From assembly GCA_003552325.1 (NCBI GenBank), contig PUKM01000267.1, positions 1-31,668 of the forward strand: a DNA stretch of 31,668 bases, in the 5' to 3' direction. The stretch is from Natrialbaceae archaeon (GTDB lineage Archaea; Halobacteriota; Halobacteria; Halobacteriales; Natrialbaceae). Under the pieces are notes generated by a model that ran no database searches, had not been told where the DNA came from, and saw nothing but the letters and a program-made list of their open reading frames with translations. Shown here one piece after another: positions 1 through 7,863 of this stretch. Position numbers and translations under genes: made by a program. Each line of letters begins with the position of its first letter. The stretch's first letter is position 1.

Positions 1-24
1 TCGATTGGACGTCTGGCATGGGTA

Positions 25-1224
25 TCAGTCGACAACGGCCGAGTCTGGATAGAACCCGATCCAGGCGAACCACATAGCTTCGAACGCGTACACCGCCTCG
101 AGCGGGAGCTCTTGGGGGTCGTGGGCTGTACCCGATTCATCGAGCACATCGTTATCCTCACCGCGTTCGTAGACCTCCCCGTCGTGACGGTAGAGGTGAC
201 CAGCGCCGATCCGTTCGTCCCAGACCGCAAGGAGTGCTAGCTCGCTCTCTGGGTCGGCTCGGGCAGGGTCGGTTTCGGTTTCGGCCTCTCCCGCGTCGAC
301 GCTGATCCCGATGAGCCCATCCTCCGCTAATCGATCTCGCTCAACGGCGATGGTTCCCTCGGGTAGTCTCGCCCCGAGGAACATCTGCTTGTTCGGGTGG
401 CGATCATCGACGGCAAGTGGCTCGAACATCGTTGGACTGTCGGGTTCGTAATACTCCGCTCGTGGGTTGTACGAGCCGTACGGGTCACTGCCGTAATCAC
501 GGGCGTAACCCGTCGACTCAGTCAGTACCTGTGAATCCGGGTAGGCTTCACGCCACTGCTCCCAGGGCGACCAGAACACGGGGAACTCCTGTAGGGAGGC
601 ACCCTCGAGTGGGCCCTCAGTCGCCGTCGCGAGCATTTGTGGCCAGCGACTCTCGTTTTCGCGGTCGTACATCACGAGGTTGCTGTTGAGGAGTCTCCCA
701 GAAACACCGAATTCGACGCCGTTGCGGAAGAATCCCATTGCGGTCCCTGTCAGTGGGCAATAGGTGACGGCGATCGATTCCCCACCGAGTGCATCGTTCA
801 CGATTTCGTGGTGGACGAGGATAGATTGTGGGTAGACCTTCGCCTCCCCGTCGATCACCACGCCGAACACGGGGTCGCCATCATCGATCCGATCCCCGAC
901 GTCCGATACCGGTTCGAACGAGGGGTCGTCGATTGACGGAATCCCATCCTGTGGAACCCCACCGCTCACGGTCTCGTCACGAAGGGCCCCGAACTCGTAT
1001 GCCACTGGAAGCCCCTCCGAGGCGAGTGGAATCGCAGTCTCCGCCGCAGCGTCGGGGTCGGGTTCGGTCGAGTTGGGTTCACCGTTCGAGGCCGTCACGT
1101 TCGTTCCTTGGCCGTCACCAGCGTCATACGGCCCACCGTCGTCGCTATCGAGACAACCAGCAACCATGGCAGCCGTGGCGCCGCCGATCCCTGCCAAGAG
1201 GGCTCGTCTCGAGTACGCTCTCAT
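25..1224 (-). CDS. DUF3179 domain lipoprotein, probably Tat-exported
   Basis: The 399-residue product begins MRAYSRRALLAG and has a twin-arginine-like N-terminus, a short hydrophobic stretch and a lipobox (VAGC) near residue 24. It should therefore be exported folded and anchored by lipid on the outer face of the membrane. A low-complexity Asp/Gly/Thr linker follows. The rest resembles the DUF3179 family: a VTYCPLTGTAMGF block, NLVMYDRENESRWPQ, and a TESTGYARDYGSDPYG region near the middle. The family's biochemical function is unknown. The frame stays open upstream to 1332, but I chose the ATG at 1224 because the signal peptide starts there and the extension would overlap the ferredoxin gene. 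The ferredoxin is 73 bases upstream on the same strand, so co-transcription is possible. Family assignment is firm; role is unknown. Confidence 0.88.
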   Translation of the reverse strand: MRAYSRRALLAGIGGATAAMVAGCLDSDDGGPYDAGDGQGTNVTASNGEPNSTEPDPDAAAETAIPLASEGLPVAYEFGALRDETVSGGVPQDGIPSIDDPSFEPVSDVGDRIDDGDPVFGVVIDGEAKVYPQSILVHHEIVNDALGGESIAVTYCPLTGTAMGFFRNGVEFGVSGRLLNSNLVMYDRENESRWPQMLATATEGPLEGASLQEFPVFWSPWEQWREAYPDSQVLTESTGYARDYGSDPYGSYNPRAEYYEPDSPTMFEPLAVDDRHPNKQMFLGARLPEGTIAVERDRLAEDGLIGISVDAGEAETETDPARADPESELALLAVWDERIGAGHLYRHDGEVYERGEDNDVLDESGTAHDPQELPLEAVYAFEAMWFAWIGFYPDSAVVD

Positions 1225-1297
1225 ACCAGACGCTTGTGTTCCCTTCGTCAAAGCACATCCGTGGCTGTGCAAAACGGCCGCACAACCGAGTGCAAAG

Positions 1298-1633
1298 TCA
1301 GTCGTCTGCTGCAGCCGTGTCCGTTTCGTCACTGGCCTCGAGGTCGGCCTCGATGCTCGGCGGGTACACCCCTCGCTCGAGTGTCAGATCCGATTGCGGA
1401 CGGGCCATACACGTCAAAGCATACCGTTCGGCTTCGGCTTCGGTCAGCCCTCGAGCGGCCGGTTGGGTGACCTCGCCCTCGAGGATTTCGGCCGAACAGG
1501 CCAGACACATCCCGACCCGACAGGAGTACTCCTGGGCGATGCCTTCCTCGAGACACCGGCTGAGGATGGTCTCTTTGTCAGAACAGGTGATCGTTTCGCC
1601 GGTGCCGACGAACTCGACGGTGTACTCGGTCAT
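1298..1633 (-). CDS. Plant-type 2Fe-2S ferredoxin
   Basis: A 111-residue soluble electron carrier. The four cluster ligands of a [2Fe-2S] ferredoxin are visible as C38-x4-C43-x2-C46-x28-C75, in the contexts YSCRVGMCLACS and ALTCMARP. The C-terminus is an acidic tail (ASDETDTAAADD), typical of haloarchaeal proteins. It lacks the long N-terminal acidic insertion of the main haloarchaeal ferredoxin, so it is probably a secondary, pathway-specific one. A TATA-like element about 24 bases upstream supports this ATG and a leaderless transcript. The electron partner cannot be read from the sequence. The flavoprotein gene lies divergently upstream and might be served by it, but that is only proximity. 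Confidence 0.93.
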   Translation of the reverse strand: MTEYTVEFVGTGETITCSDKETILSRCLEEGIAQEYSCRVGMCLACSAEILEGEVTQPAARGLTEAEAERYALTCMARPQSDLTLERGVYPPSIEADLEASDETDTAAADD

Positions 1634-1653
1634 ACCCGCGGATACGAAAGACC

Positions 1654-1663
1654 GTTTTAAAAC
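1654..1663 (-). promoter_or_regulatory. TATA-type promoter of the ferredoxin gene
   Basis: The sequence GTTTTAAAAC is centred about 25 bases upstream of the ferredoxin ATG at 1633. That spacing is what is expected of an archaeal TATA box serving a leaderless mRNA. It is also a perfect 10-base palindrome, so direction is inferred from spacing alone. Confidence 0.55.
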
Positions 1664-1849
1664 TCTTTACTCCCTCGCACGGCCGGATTTGATGTGCCTG
1701 AATCGCGTGGGAAAGAGTTGCTATCACCTGGACTCGACAGAAGCTTCCGAGTACTCGAGACGAAGTGTGAGTGGGACGGACGCCGGTGCCCGATTTCTCG
1801 GGATAGACGCACGAAAAACGTTTTCCCCTCTCGGTAAGACAGTCGCGAT

Positions 1850-3256
1850 ATGAGTAGTATGGAACAGTCAGCTTCGACGACGACCCAGCGCGAACAGTCA
1901 CCGGACGTGGTTGTCGTCGGCGCTGGCACAGCCGGGTGTTACGCCGCGGCCACCATCGCCAACGCGGGATACGAGGTCGTCATCCTCGAGCGGAAAACCG
2001 AGGAAGAAGCGGGCCACATCGCCTGCGGTGACGCCCTCAAAGGGGCCGATGCCTTTCCGGAAGTCATCCCGAAGACACAGTTACAGCCCGCGTTTACGAA
2101 CACGGACGTCGACCACGGCCGGTTCGAAATCCCACAAGAAGACACCATCCTCGAGATACCAATCCCGGGTGAACTGGCGGTTATTGACCGCTTGGAGTAC
2201 GGCAAGCGCGTGATCGAAGGAGCCGCTGAGGCTGGCGCAACGTTCCACTACGATACCGTTGTCCAGGACGTAGTCCACGACGGCACCGGCCGGGTAACGG
2301 GCGTCACCGCCATCTCTCGAGGGGACCCATACACCTACGAGGCCGACCTCGTCGTTGACGGGGCTGGCTCGCTCTCGCTGTTACAAGACAAGGTCGACTT
2401 CACTGATTCGACGTTCGATACGAACGTGAACTACGCCCAATTCTGTTCGGCCTACCGTGAAATCGTCCACGTCGAGGATCCAGTCGAGTGGTCCGATGCA
2501 CTCGTGTTCAAACCCACCGAGCGGGCCGCTGGCTACCTCTGGTATTTCCCGCGAACCGAAACCGAGATCAACGCAGGCCTTGGGTTCCAGATGACCGAAC
2601 AACCGATGAAACTGGTCGAGGACCTCAAAGTCGACCTCCGCAACCGTCCGGAGTTCGCTGGTGCCCGTGTCGAGGATAAACTCGGGGCCGCCCTTCCAAC
2701 CCGCCGACCGTATGACTCGGCCGTCCACCCCGGGTTCGTCGCCGTCGGTGACGCCGCCGGCCACGTCAATCCCACGACGGGAGGCGGCATCGCTGGCGCG
2801 GCCTACGCCGGCAAGTACGCCGGTGAACAGGCCATCGAAGCCCTCGAGGAAGGCGAGATGAGCGAGGACCTCCTCTGGCGGTACAACGAACGGGTCATGG
2901 ACCACTACGGGGCACGGTACGCCGCCCTCGACGTCTACAACATCCTGTCGACGGCCGTCGACGTCGACGACCTGATGGGGCTGCTCGCAGCCATGCCCGG
3001 TGACAAACTGGCAGAGGCGCTGTACTCGGGAAGTACGGACATCGGCATGAAACTCAAACTCGAGGCGCTGCTGAAGAGCCGTGGTCACTGGGGGACGATC
3101 TGGAACCTCTATCAGACCAAACGGTGTGCAGACGAGATTTTAACCCACTATGAGGCGTATCCCTCGAGTCCGGATGCACTCGAGACCTGGCAGGCCGAAC
3201 GGGACGAGTTGATGGAGAAGGTGTACGAGACGACCGGTGCCGACCCGAAATATTAG
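1850..3256 (+). CDS. Geranylgeranyl reductase family FAD-dependent protein
   Basis: A 468-residue flavoprotein. After a short Ser/Thr/Gln-rich leader, the Rossmann motif VVVGAGTAGC lies at residues 21-30 and is followed by VVILERK. The GHIACGDALKG segment (about 55-65) resembles the conserved Cys-Gly region of geranylgeranyl reductases. The second FAD motif VAVGDAAGHVNPTTGGG lies around residue 300. The family saturates isoprenoid double bonds in archaeal lipids, menaquinone or related polyprenyl chains. Haloarchaea carry several paralogues, so the substrate of this one cannot be fixed from sequence. Its stop codon overlaps the end of the converging M48 protease gene by four bases. No clear promoter is visible upstream. 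A second ATG lies three codons in. Confidence 0.88.
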   Translation: MSSMEQSASTTTQREQSPDVVVVGAGTAGCYAAATIANAGYEVVILERKTEEEAGHIACGDALKGADAFPEVIPKTQLQPAFTNTDVDHGRFEIPQEDTILEIPIPGELAVIDRLEYGKRVIEGAAEAGATFHYDTVVQDVVHDGTGRVTGVTAISRGDPYTYEADLVVDGAGSLSLLQDKVDFTDSTFDTNVNYAQFCSAYREIVHVEDPVEWSDALVFKPTERAAGYLWYFPRTETEINAGLGFQMTEQPMKLVEDLKVDLRNRPEFAGARVEDKLGAALPTRRPYDSAVHPGFVAVGDAAGHVNPTTGGGIAGAAYAGKYAGEQAIEALEEGEMSEDLLWRYNERVMDHYGARYAALDVYNILSTAVDVDDLMGLLAAMPGDKLAEALYSGSTDIGMKLKLEALLKSRGHWGTIWNLYQTKRCADEILTHYEAYPSSPDALETWQAERDELMEKVYETTGADPKY

Positions 3257-4464
3257 CGGTATGTAGTAGCGACCTGCACACGCAACCGTTCGATACGGCA
3301 GTCTGTCGGTGGATGGGTCCCCAGTAGTCGTCGAAAGAGTAGGTGTTTCGGGCCGGCCAAAAACTGGTCGTCGTCCCACGGTGGTGGCACAATCCCGAAC
3401 GCAGCGGTCGAGCGCTGGGTCCGCATATCCACACGCGGACGCGCTGAGTGATCTGCTTCGAGGACCTCGAGCGCACTCGCCAGTGCGGCCGGATCCCCAA
3501 TCAGTGTCGCCCCAGCGTGGTCGGCGACGTACTCCCGATAGCGACCCACGAGGGCGACCGACAGACGACTCGAGAGATAGACCGGCGCGACGACGATGAG
3601 GATGATCGGGTGGCTGAATCGCTCGAGTAAAGTCAGCGCTTTCGTCGCGGGAAAAGAGAGGGCGGTGAGTACCGCAGCATCCCGGTTCGAAACGTGCGCC
3701 AGTTCGTGGGCGAGAACGGCATCGAATTGGTCGTCCTCGAGCGTCTCACAGAGACCTCGCGAGACGACGATCACCGATTCTGACGGCCGATAGCCGACAG
3801 TCGCGGCCTGTGGGTTCCAGGAGGCTCCGATTTCGACGGTCGGAATCGGCACATCGGCCTGGCGGGCGAGGCGGGCGACCCGGTGTTGGATGTCACGCTG
3901 GCGTTCGGGGTCGCTGATCACGTCGTACGTCTCCTCGAGGTCGGTTTTGACGGTCGAATCGGGACCAAACTCCGACGTGAAGAGTCGGTAGCAGTGCCAG
4001 AAGACGGCGACTATGCCGACGACCACTGCGAACGACGTTACTGGAAATGCCAGTCGGGTAACCAGGAGTTCGTGGCTGAGAAGGACGCCACCGGCCGCGA
4101 CGATGACCAGTGTGAGAACCCGTGGCGGAACGGTGCGTGTCGGTTGCCACAGCGCGCTGGTGAACCACTCGACGAACTCCCGCATCCCGTCGTGAGCGAT
4201 TCGGTCGGTGAGGATCCCTGGTTCGATGAGGAAGCCAACTACCCGGATGACGAGCCACCAGATTGTAAGGAGGGCACCGAGTGCAATCCCGAGAACCAGG
4301 AGCGTGGCCGCCAACGAGTGGACTAATTCGACGAAGAGAAACGCCGCAAATGAGGCGAGAACGAGTTCGGCGGCAAGCAAGACGAGAATCCCGAGGAGGC
4401 CGAAGAGCGAGGCAATCGCCATCCGAACCCACAGGCCACGTCGGAGTGTGGAGGCCTCAGTCAT
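3253..4464 (-). CDS. M48 family membrane metalloprotease (HtpX-like)
   Basis: A 403-residue zinc protease. The zinc site is HELAH at residues 253-257 in the context VLAHELAHVSNRD, and the third ligand is probably E311 in REYVADHAG. Hydrophobic segments lie near residues 13-45, 50-80, 115-160 and, after the active site, 285-305, so it is an integral membrane enzyme. HtpX-like proteases degrade damaged or misfolded membrane proteins. A conserved TVGYRPSESVIVVSRGL block precedes the zinc motif. The gene is transcribed alone and converges on the flavoprotein gene with overlapping stop codons. No promoter is obvious upstream of 4464. Haloarchaea have several HtpX paralogues, so I give no symbol. 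Confidence 0.9.
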   Translation of the reverse strand: MTEASTLRRGLWVRMAIASLFGLLGILVLLAAELVLASFAAFLFVELVHSLAATLLVLGIALGALLTIWWLVIRVVGFLIEPGILTDRIAHDGMREFVEWFTSALWQPTRTVPPRVLTLVIVAAGGVLLSHELLVTRLAFPVTSFAVVVGIVAVFWHCYRLFTSEFGPDSTVKTDLEETYDVISDPERQRDIQHRVARLARQADVPIPTVEIGASWNPQAATVGYRPSESVIVVSRGLCETLEDDQFDAVLAHELAHVSNRDAAVLTALSFPATKALTLLERFSHPIILIVVAPVYLSSRLSVALVGRYREYVADHAGATLIGDPAALASALEVLEADHSARPRVDMRTQRSTAAFGIVPPPWDDDQFLAGPKHLLFRRLLGTHPPTDCRIERLRVQVATTYR

Positions 4465-4654
4465 CGATCAGGGGCGGCACCCGCTCGAGGAATGTGCTCT
4501 CATAGCCAGTCGTCCCAGACGTTCGTGACAAACGGTCAAAAGTACTGTGTGTTTCCTCGGTGATGGAGGCATCAATGGGGCGGTCCAACTCGAGGGACGA
4601 CTAGCTAACACTGTTTGGAAGCAACCGAATACATGTCAAGAGTAACCAAACAAT

Positions 4655-5254
4655 ATGTCGGATTCATACTCGAGACGGAAAGCATTGGCAGCACTGGGAC
4701 TGACTGGTCTCACAGCTCTCGCCGGTTGTCTGGGCGACGATGCCGTCGATGGTGACGACGCGGGTGCAGGTGGCGACGAGGAGGACGCGGATGACCACGA
4801 GGACGAACACGACGACGATGGTGACGGGACAGTCGACGCAACCGGTGAGGACCACGTCACGGTAACCGTGGCCCCGGATGGAGAGCACACGTTCGATCCG
4901 GCTGCCATCCGGATCGACAGCGGGGCGACGGTCCGCTGGGAGTGGGGCGGCGGCAATCACAACGTGGTCCCCGAGTCACAACCCAGCGATGCTGACTGGG
5001 AGGGGTACAGCGCCCTCGAGGGCAAAGGCCACGAGTACGAATTCACCTTCGACGTCGAGGGTGAGTACGAGTACATCTGTGAGCCACATGCTGCGACGAT
5101 GGTGGGCGAGATTCACGTCGACGGCAGCGATGATGAGGAAGAAAGTGGCGACGCCGACGCAGGAAGCGACGACGATGGCGGCTATGGCTCCAGCGATGAT
5201 GACGAAGAAAGCGACGATGGCAGTGATGACGGCGGCTACGGCTACGGCTACTGA
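4655..5254 (+). CDS. Halocyanin-like blue copper lipoprotein
   Basis: A 199-residue secreted lipoprotein. The N-terminus has SRRKALAALG and a lipobox LAGC (Cys25), suggesting Tat export and lipid anchoring. A very acidic Asp/Glu/His linker covers residues 28-60. A cupredoxin domain follows (about 66-157) with probable copper ligands H102 (GGNHNVV), C142, H145 and M149 (CEPHAATM). Cys-to-His spacing is the usual two residues, but His-to-Met is three rather than the four of plastocyanin and pseudoazurin. The tail (158-199) is Asp/Ser/Gly/Tyr-rich and ends in GGYGYGY. Halocyanins carry electrons at the outer face of the membrane. The gene converges on the amidohydrolase gene. Confidence 0.88.
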   Translation: MSDSYSRRKALAALGLTGLTALAGCLGDDAVDGDDAGAGGDEEDADDHEDEHDDDGDGTVDATGEDHVTVTVAPDGEHTFDPAAIRIDSGATVRWEWGGGNHNVVPESQPSDADWEGYSALEGKGHEYEFTFDVEGEYEYICEPHAATMVGEIHVDGSDDEEESGDADAGSDDDGGYGSSDDDEESDDGSDDGGYGYGY

Positions 5255-5266
5255 TCCCCCATCAGT
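5250..5266. terminator. Stem-loop between converging halocyanin and amidohydrolase genes
   Basis: ACTGAT and ATCAGT form a perfect six-base stem around a CCCCC loop, overlapping the halocyanin stop codon. It sits between two converging genes and could help end transcription. No T-run follows it on the plus strand, so the assignment is weak. Confidence 0.3.
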
Positions 5267-5299
5267 CGCACAAAAAGGAGTTCGGTCACGTCCCTGTGA

Positions 5300-6583
5300 T
5301 CACGCCGATGGTCGTTCCTGGCTAATTCGCTCGAGCGCGCCAGTCACGACGTCGACGCCGTGGCGAAGGCTCGCTTCGTCGACGTCGAACGTCGAGGTGT
5401 GGTGGCCACCCGGATGATCAGTGCCGATACCGACGTAGCACGCCAATCCACCGTTTTCCTGAACTTCACGCATGAGGAAGGTCGCATCTTCGCTGCCGCC
5501 GAGTTGGTCACGCTCGAGGACATTGTCGACACCGGGGGTCTCGCCAGCAACCGACTCGACGATCGAGACGAGTGCCTGATCGCTCGTCGCACTCGGGGCC
5601 TCCGCACCGAGTTCGATCTCGAGGTCACAGTCGTGCATCCTGGCGGCGGACTCGAGGATCCGTGTCGCGTGCTCTCGCATGTATTCCATGAGTTCGGTCG
5701 TCTCCCCACGCACTTCCGCGACGAGGCGGGACTCTTCGGGGATGATGTTCGCAGCCGAGCCTCCCTCGATGAGTCCGGCGTTGATCCGCGTTTGCCCGTC
5801 AGAGTGGCGAGGGATCGTGTAGAGGTTTTGCACCGCCGCCGCGAGCGCCTGGTTGGCGTTCCGACCCTGTTCTGGTCGACCACCCGCGTGTGCCGGCTCG
5901 CCGGAAAAGGTCGCCTCGAGGTGGGCAACAGCGAGGAAGCCATCGATTCCGGCGACGATTTCGCCGGTCGGGTGGTCGAGACCGATGTGGAGCGCCAGGA
6001 GGTACTCGACGTCTTGGATGTGTTCGCTTTTTGCCATCGATTTCGCCCCGCCGATGACCTCCTCTGCAGGCTGGAAGAAGACCTTCAACGTGCCCTGGAA
6101 GTCGCTGTCGACGATTTCGTCGATCACGCCGACACCGATTGTCGCGTGGGCATCGTGGCCACAGGCGTGCATGGCCCCCTCGTGCTCCGATCGGAATCCC
6201 TCGAGTGCCGGCTCGTGTGTGCCGTTGTCGGCTTCAGTGCGCGGCAACCCGTCGATATCGACGCGGAGGCCGACCGTCGGCCCGTCACCCTGTTCGATGA
6301 CGGCGACAGCCCCGGTGTAGCCGCCTTCGAGCGTCTCCAACACGTCACCATCGACGTCGTACTGCGTCGCCTGTTCGTACCACGCCTCGAGCTCTGTCTC
6401 GGGTGGCAAAGCAAGCCGATGGTCCCCTGAGAGGGCATCGGGGCCGACGTACAACTCGTCGATGTCAGCCTCGAGTGACTCGAGGGCGTCGACGATCGTC
6501 GCGGTCGTGTAAAATTCCCGCCAGGCTGGTTCGGGTCGTTTGTGCAGGGTTCGACGAAGTGAAACGAGTTCCGTGTCGTCCAT
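5300..6583 (-). CDS. M20 family amidohydrolase, AbgA-like
   Basis: A 427-residue metallo-amidohydrolase. Metal-binding positions of the M20D type are visible: MHACGHDAH (C141, H143), QPAEE (E174/E175), ALHIG (H199) and GGHHTSTFD (near H394). It aligns by eye with E. coli AbgA (p-aminobenzoyl-glutamate hydrolase subunit A) over most of its length, notably at GSEDATFLM and the GxHHxxxFD end, and has a similar length (AbgA is about 436 residues). The likely reaction is cleavage of an N-acyl or aryl amide from an amino acid. The actual substrate is unknown and no AbgB partner is adjacent. I chose the ATG at 6583 (MDDTELVSLRR) because the frame's upstream extension (MPSPPHRFD) looks non-conserved. 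Confidence 0.88.
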   Translation of the reverse strand: MDDTELVSLRRTLHKRPEPAWREFYTTATIVDALESLEADIDELYVGPDALSGDHRLALPPETELEAWYEQATQYDVDGDVLETLEGGYTGAVAVIEQGDGPTVGLRVDIDGLPRTEADNGTHEPALEGFRSEHEGAMHACGHDAHATIGVGVIDEIVDSDFQGTLKVFFQPAEEVIGGAKSMAKSEHIQDVEYLLALHIGLDHPTGEIVAGIDGFLAVAHLEATFSGEPAHAGGRPEQGRNANQALAAAVQNLYTIPRHSDGQTRINAGLIEGGSAANIIPEESRLVAEVRGETTELMEYMREHATRILESAARMHDCDLEIELGAEAPSATSDQALVSIVESVAGETPGVDNVLERDQLGGSEDATFLMREVQENGGLACYVGIGTDHPGGHHTSTFDVDEASLRHGVDVVTGALERISQERPSA

Positions 6584-6694
6584 GTCAAAGCGATGGGGAG
6601 GGGAGGGCAAAGATGTAGTGGCTCCGGAACCGGCTATGTGGCCGCTGGCTGGGAGAAAAATGCGAAAATAACGAACGAAGAATATGTTTCGCCG

Positions 6695-7033
6695 TCAGTT
6701 TCGTCCCTGACCGACACCACGAATCTGTTCGACTTCGACTTCAGCGTGAATCGACTGTGGGAATCCCTCCGCGGCAATCTCTCGAGCGAGCGGGTCGTGG
6801 CCGTGGATCTCGAGTTCACGGGTGAAGACGGTGTAGGTCCAGGAGGAAAACCGGCGTTCGTCGTCGGCGTGGAGGCGGCGGTGACGTGGAGCCGTCACTT
6901 TCGATGGGGGATGGGAATGGGGGCCTTTCAGTGCGGCTCCCTTTTTTTCCGCTGCTTTTTTGATGTCGGTGACGATCCGGTCCAGAGTTTCCCGATCGCC
7001 AGACTGGAGGGTGAGTCGGGTGACGAAAGTCAT
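6695..7033 (-). CDS. Divergent uS10-family ribosomal protein paralogue
   Basis: A 112-residue protein with the layout of ribosomal protein uS10: an N-terminal strand (TFVTRLTLQSGDRETL), a helix (DRIVTDIKKAAEKKG), the GPHSHPP segment matching the GPxPLPT loop of S10, and a C-terminal SSWTYTVFTRELEIHGHD block matching the ExxxxRxHKRLIDI region. It is more divergent and more His/Arg-rich than the main haloarchaeal S10 and lies outside any translation operon, so it is a paralogue rather than rpsJ/rps10 itself. A role in the ribosome or elsewhere is unproven. I chose the ATG at 7033 over the GTG three codons upstream because it leaves only a tiny leader. It faces away from the Nudix gene, which starts 102 bases off on the other strand. 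Confidence 0.8.
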   Translation of the reverse strand: MTFVTRLTLQSGDRETLDRIVTDIKKAAEKKGAALKGPHSHPPSKVTAPRHRRLHADDERRFSSWTYTVFTRELEIHGHDPLAREIAAEGFPQSIHAEVEVEQIRGVGQGRN

Positions 7034-7104
7034 TGTACACACTACCCGTGGCAGGACAGAAAAAACTGCTGAGTCGCGTTCATCGGCGACGGACAGTCCG
7101 ATAT

Positions 7105-7114
7105 TCTCTTAACG
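7105..7114 (+). promoter_or_regulatory. Probable TATA element of the Nudix gene
   Basis: TCTCTTAACG is centred about 26 bases before the Nudix ATG at 7136, consistent with a leaderless archaeal promoter. The match is approximate. Confidence 0.4.
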
Positions 7115-7135
7115 TCGGGTAATCTATGCACCCTA

Positions 7136-7573
7136 ATGGCAGTCGAAGCTACGAGCGCAGGTGCAATCCTCTTCCGCGATACGCGGGGCCGGCGCGAGTA
7201 TCTTCTACTCAAGAGCCGCCCAGGCGATTGGGAGTTTCCCAAGGGCGGTGTCGAACGAGGCGAAGAACTTCAGCAGACGGCGATCCGCGAAATCAAGGAA
7301 GAGGCAGGTATCGAAGAATTCAGACTTCTCGACGGCTTTCGAGAGGACTACAGCTACGTGTTCGAGGCGAACGGGACGACGATCCACAAGACCGTCCACC
7401 TGTTCGTCGCAAAATCGTACGAGGCCAGTGCGGAGCTCTCGAAAGAGCACCGCGACCTCCAGTGGCGCGATTACGAACAAGCAGTGAACACCGTCACACA
7501 GGACGGCCCGCGAGAAATCCTCGAGCAGGCACACGAGTACCTCGACGACCTCGAGGACGAAGGCGAGATCTAA
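7136..7573 (+). CDS. Nudix hydrolase, diadenosine-tetraphosphatase-like
   Basis: A 145-residue Nudix enzyme. The full Nudix box GX5EX7REUXEEXGU is present at residues 37-59: G37, E43, R51-E52, E55-E56 and G58. The N-terminus (SAGAILFRDTRG...YLLLK) and the WEFPKGG lead-in are typical of archaeal and animal bis(5'-nucleosyl)-tetraphosphatases, which cleave Ap4A and related nucleotides. A late WRDYEQA segment also fits that subgroup. The acidic tail DDLEDEGEI is a haloarchaeal trait. Substrate choice within Nudix is not fixed by the box, so the subgroup is tentative. An AT-rich non-coding stretch lies downstream. Confidence 0.9.
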   Translation: MAVEATSAGAILFRDTRGRREYLLLKSRPGDWEFPKGGVERGEELQQTAIREIKEEAGIEEFRLLDGFREDYSYVFEANGTTIHKTVHLFVAKSYEASAELSKEHRDLQWRDYEQAVNTVTQDGPREILEQAHEYLDDLEDEGEI

Positions 7574-7639
7574 CCGGCCACGTGTGCGTCCGTCCCGATT
7601 CAGACGGAAGATAATCGGCCGGAAGCGGGTACAACAGAC

Positions 7640-7863
7640 AGGGTAGTGTACAGCTCGCCCATATTTTAATGGCCCCGAATAGCCTGGCCATATGACATCT
7701 AGTTTCATATATCGCAATTGGATTGGGTTTTATCATATAGGTTTTAGGGGAAAATATTCATAGATAAACATCCCTCAACTAAAGAGCCATCAATCAACAA
7801 TACATCTTCATGTCTGACGTTAAATATATAAGAATAGTATGTGTTGGTAGCTGTGGTTACACC
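7640..7863. other. AT-rich intergenic stretch
   Basis: Between the Nudix stop and the DUF4013 start, the sequence turns from GC-rich to clearly AT-rich, with runs such as CATATTTTAATGG, TTTCATATATCG and GGGGAAAATATTCATAG. I find no gene, RNA or long repeat here. Only short inverted matches (TGGCC...GGCCA near 7670-7693) are visible. It may be a strong regulatory region for the next gene or a remnant of foreign DNA. Confidence 0.6.
7820..7830 (+). promoter_or_regulatory. TATA element of the DUF4013 gene
   Basis: TTAAATATATA is a strong archaeal TATA-type match. It would place transcription start near 7850, leaving a leader of about 13 bases before the ATG at 7864. It lies inside the frame's upstream extension from 7810, which is an argument against that earlier start. 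Confidence 0.55.

Noticed and set aside
6910..6962. T-runs on the plus strand near 6942-6961 as terminators
   Set aside because: They are the complement of lysine codons in the KKAAEKKG helix of the uS10-like gene.
7034..7042. GTG start at 7042 for the uS10 paralogue
   Set aside because: The ATG at 7033 begins the S10-like strand directly; three additional residues (MCT) add nothing family-like.
7810..7863. Upstream start for the DUF4013 gene at 7810
   Set aside because: The extra 18 residues do not look like the family, and the best TATA element lies inside the extension.
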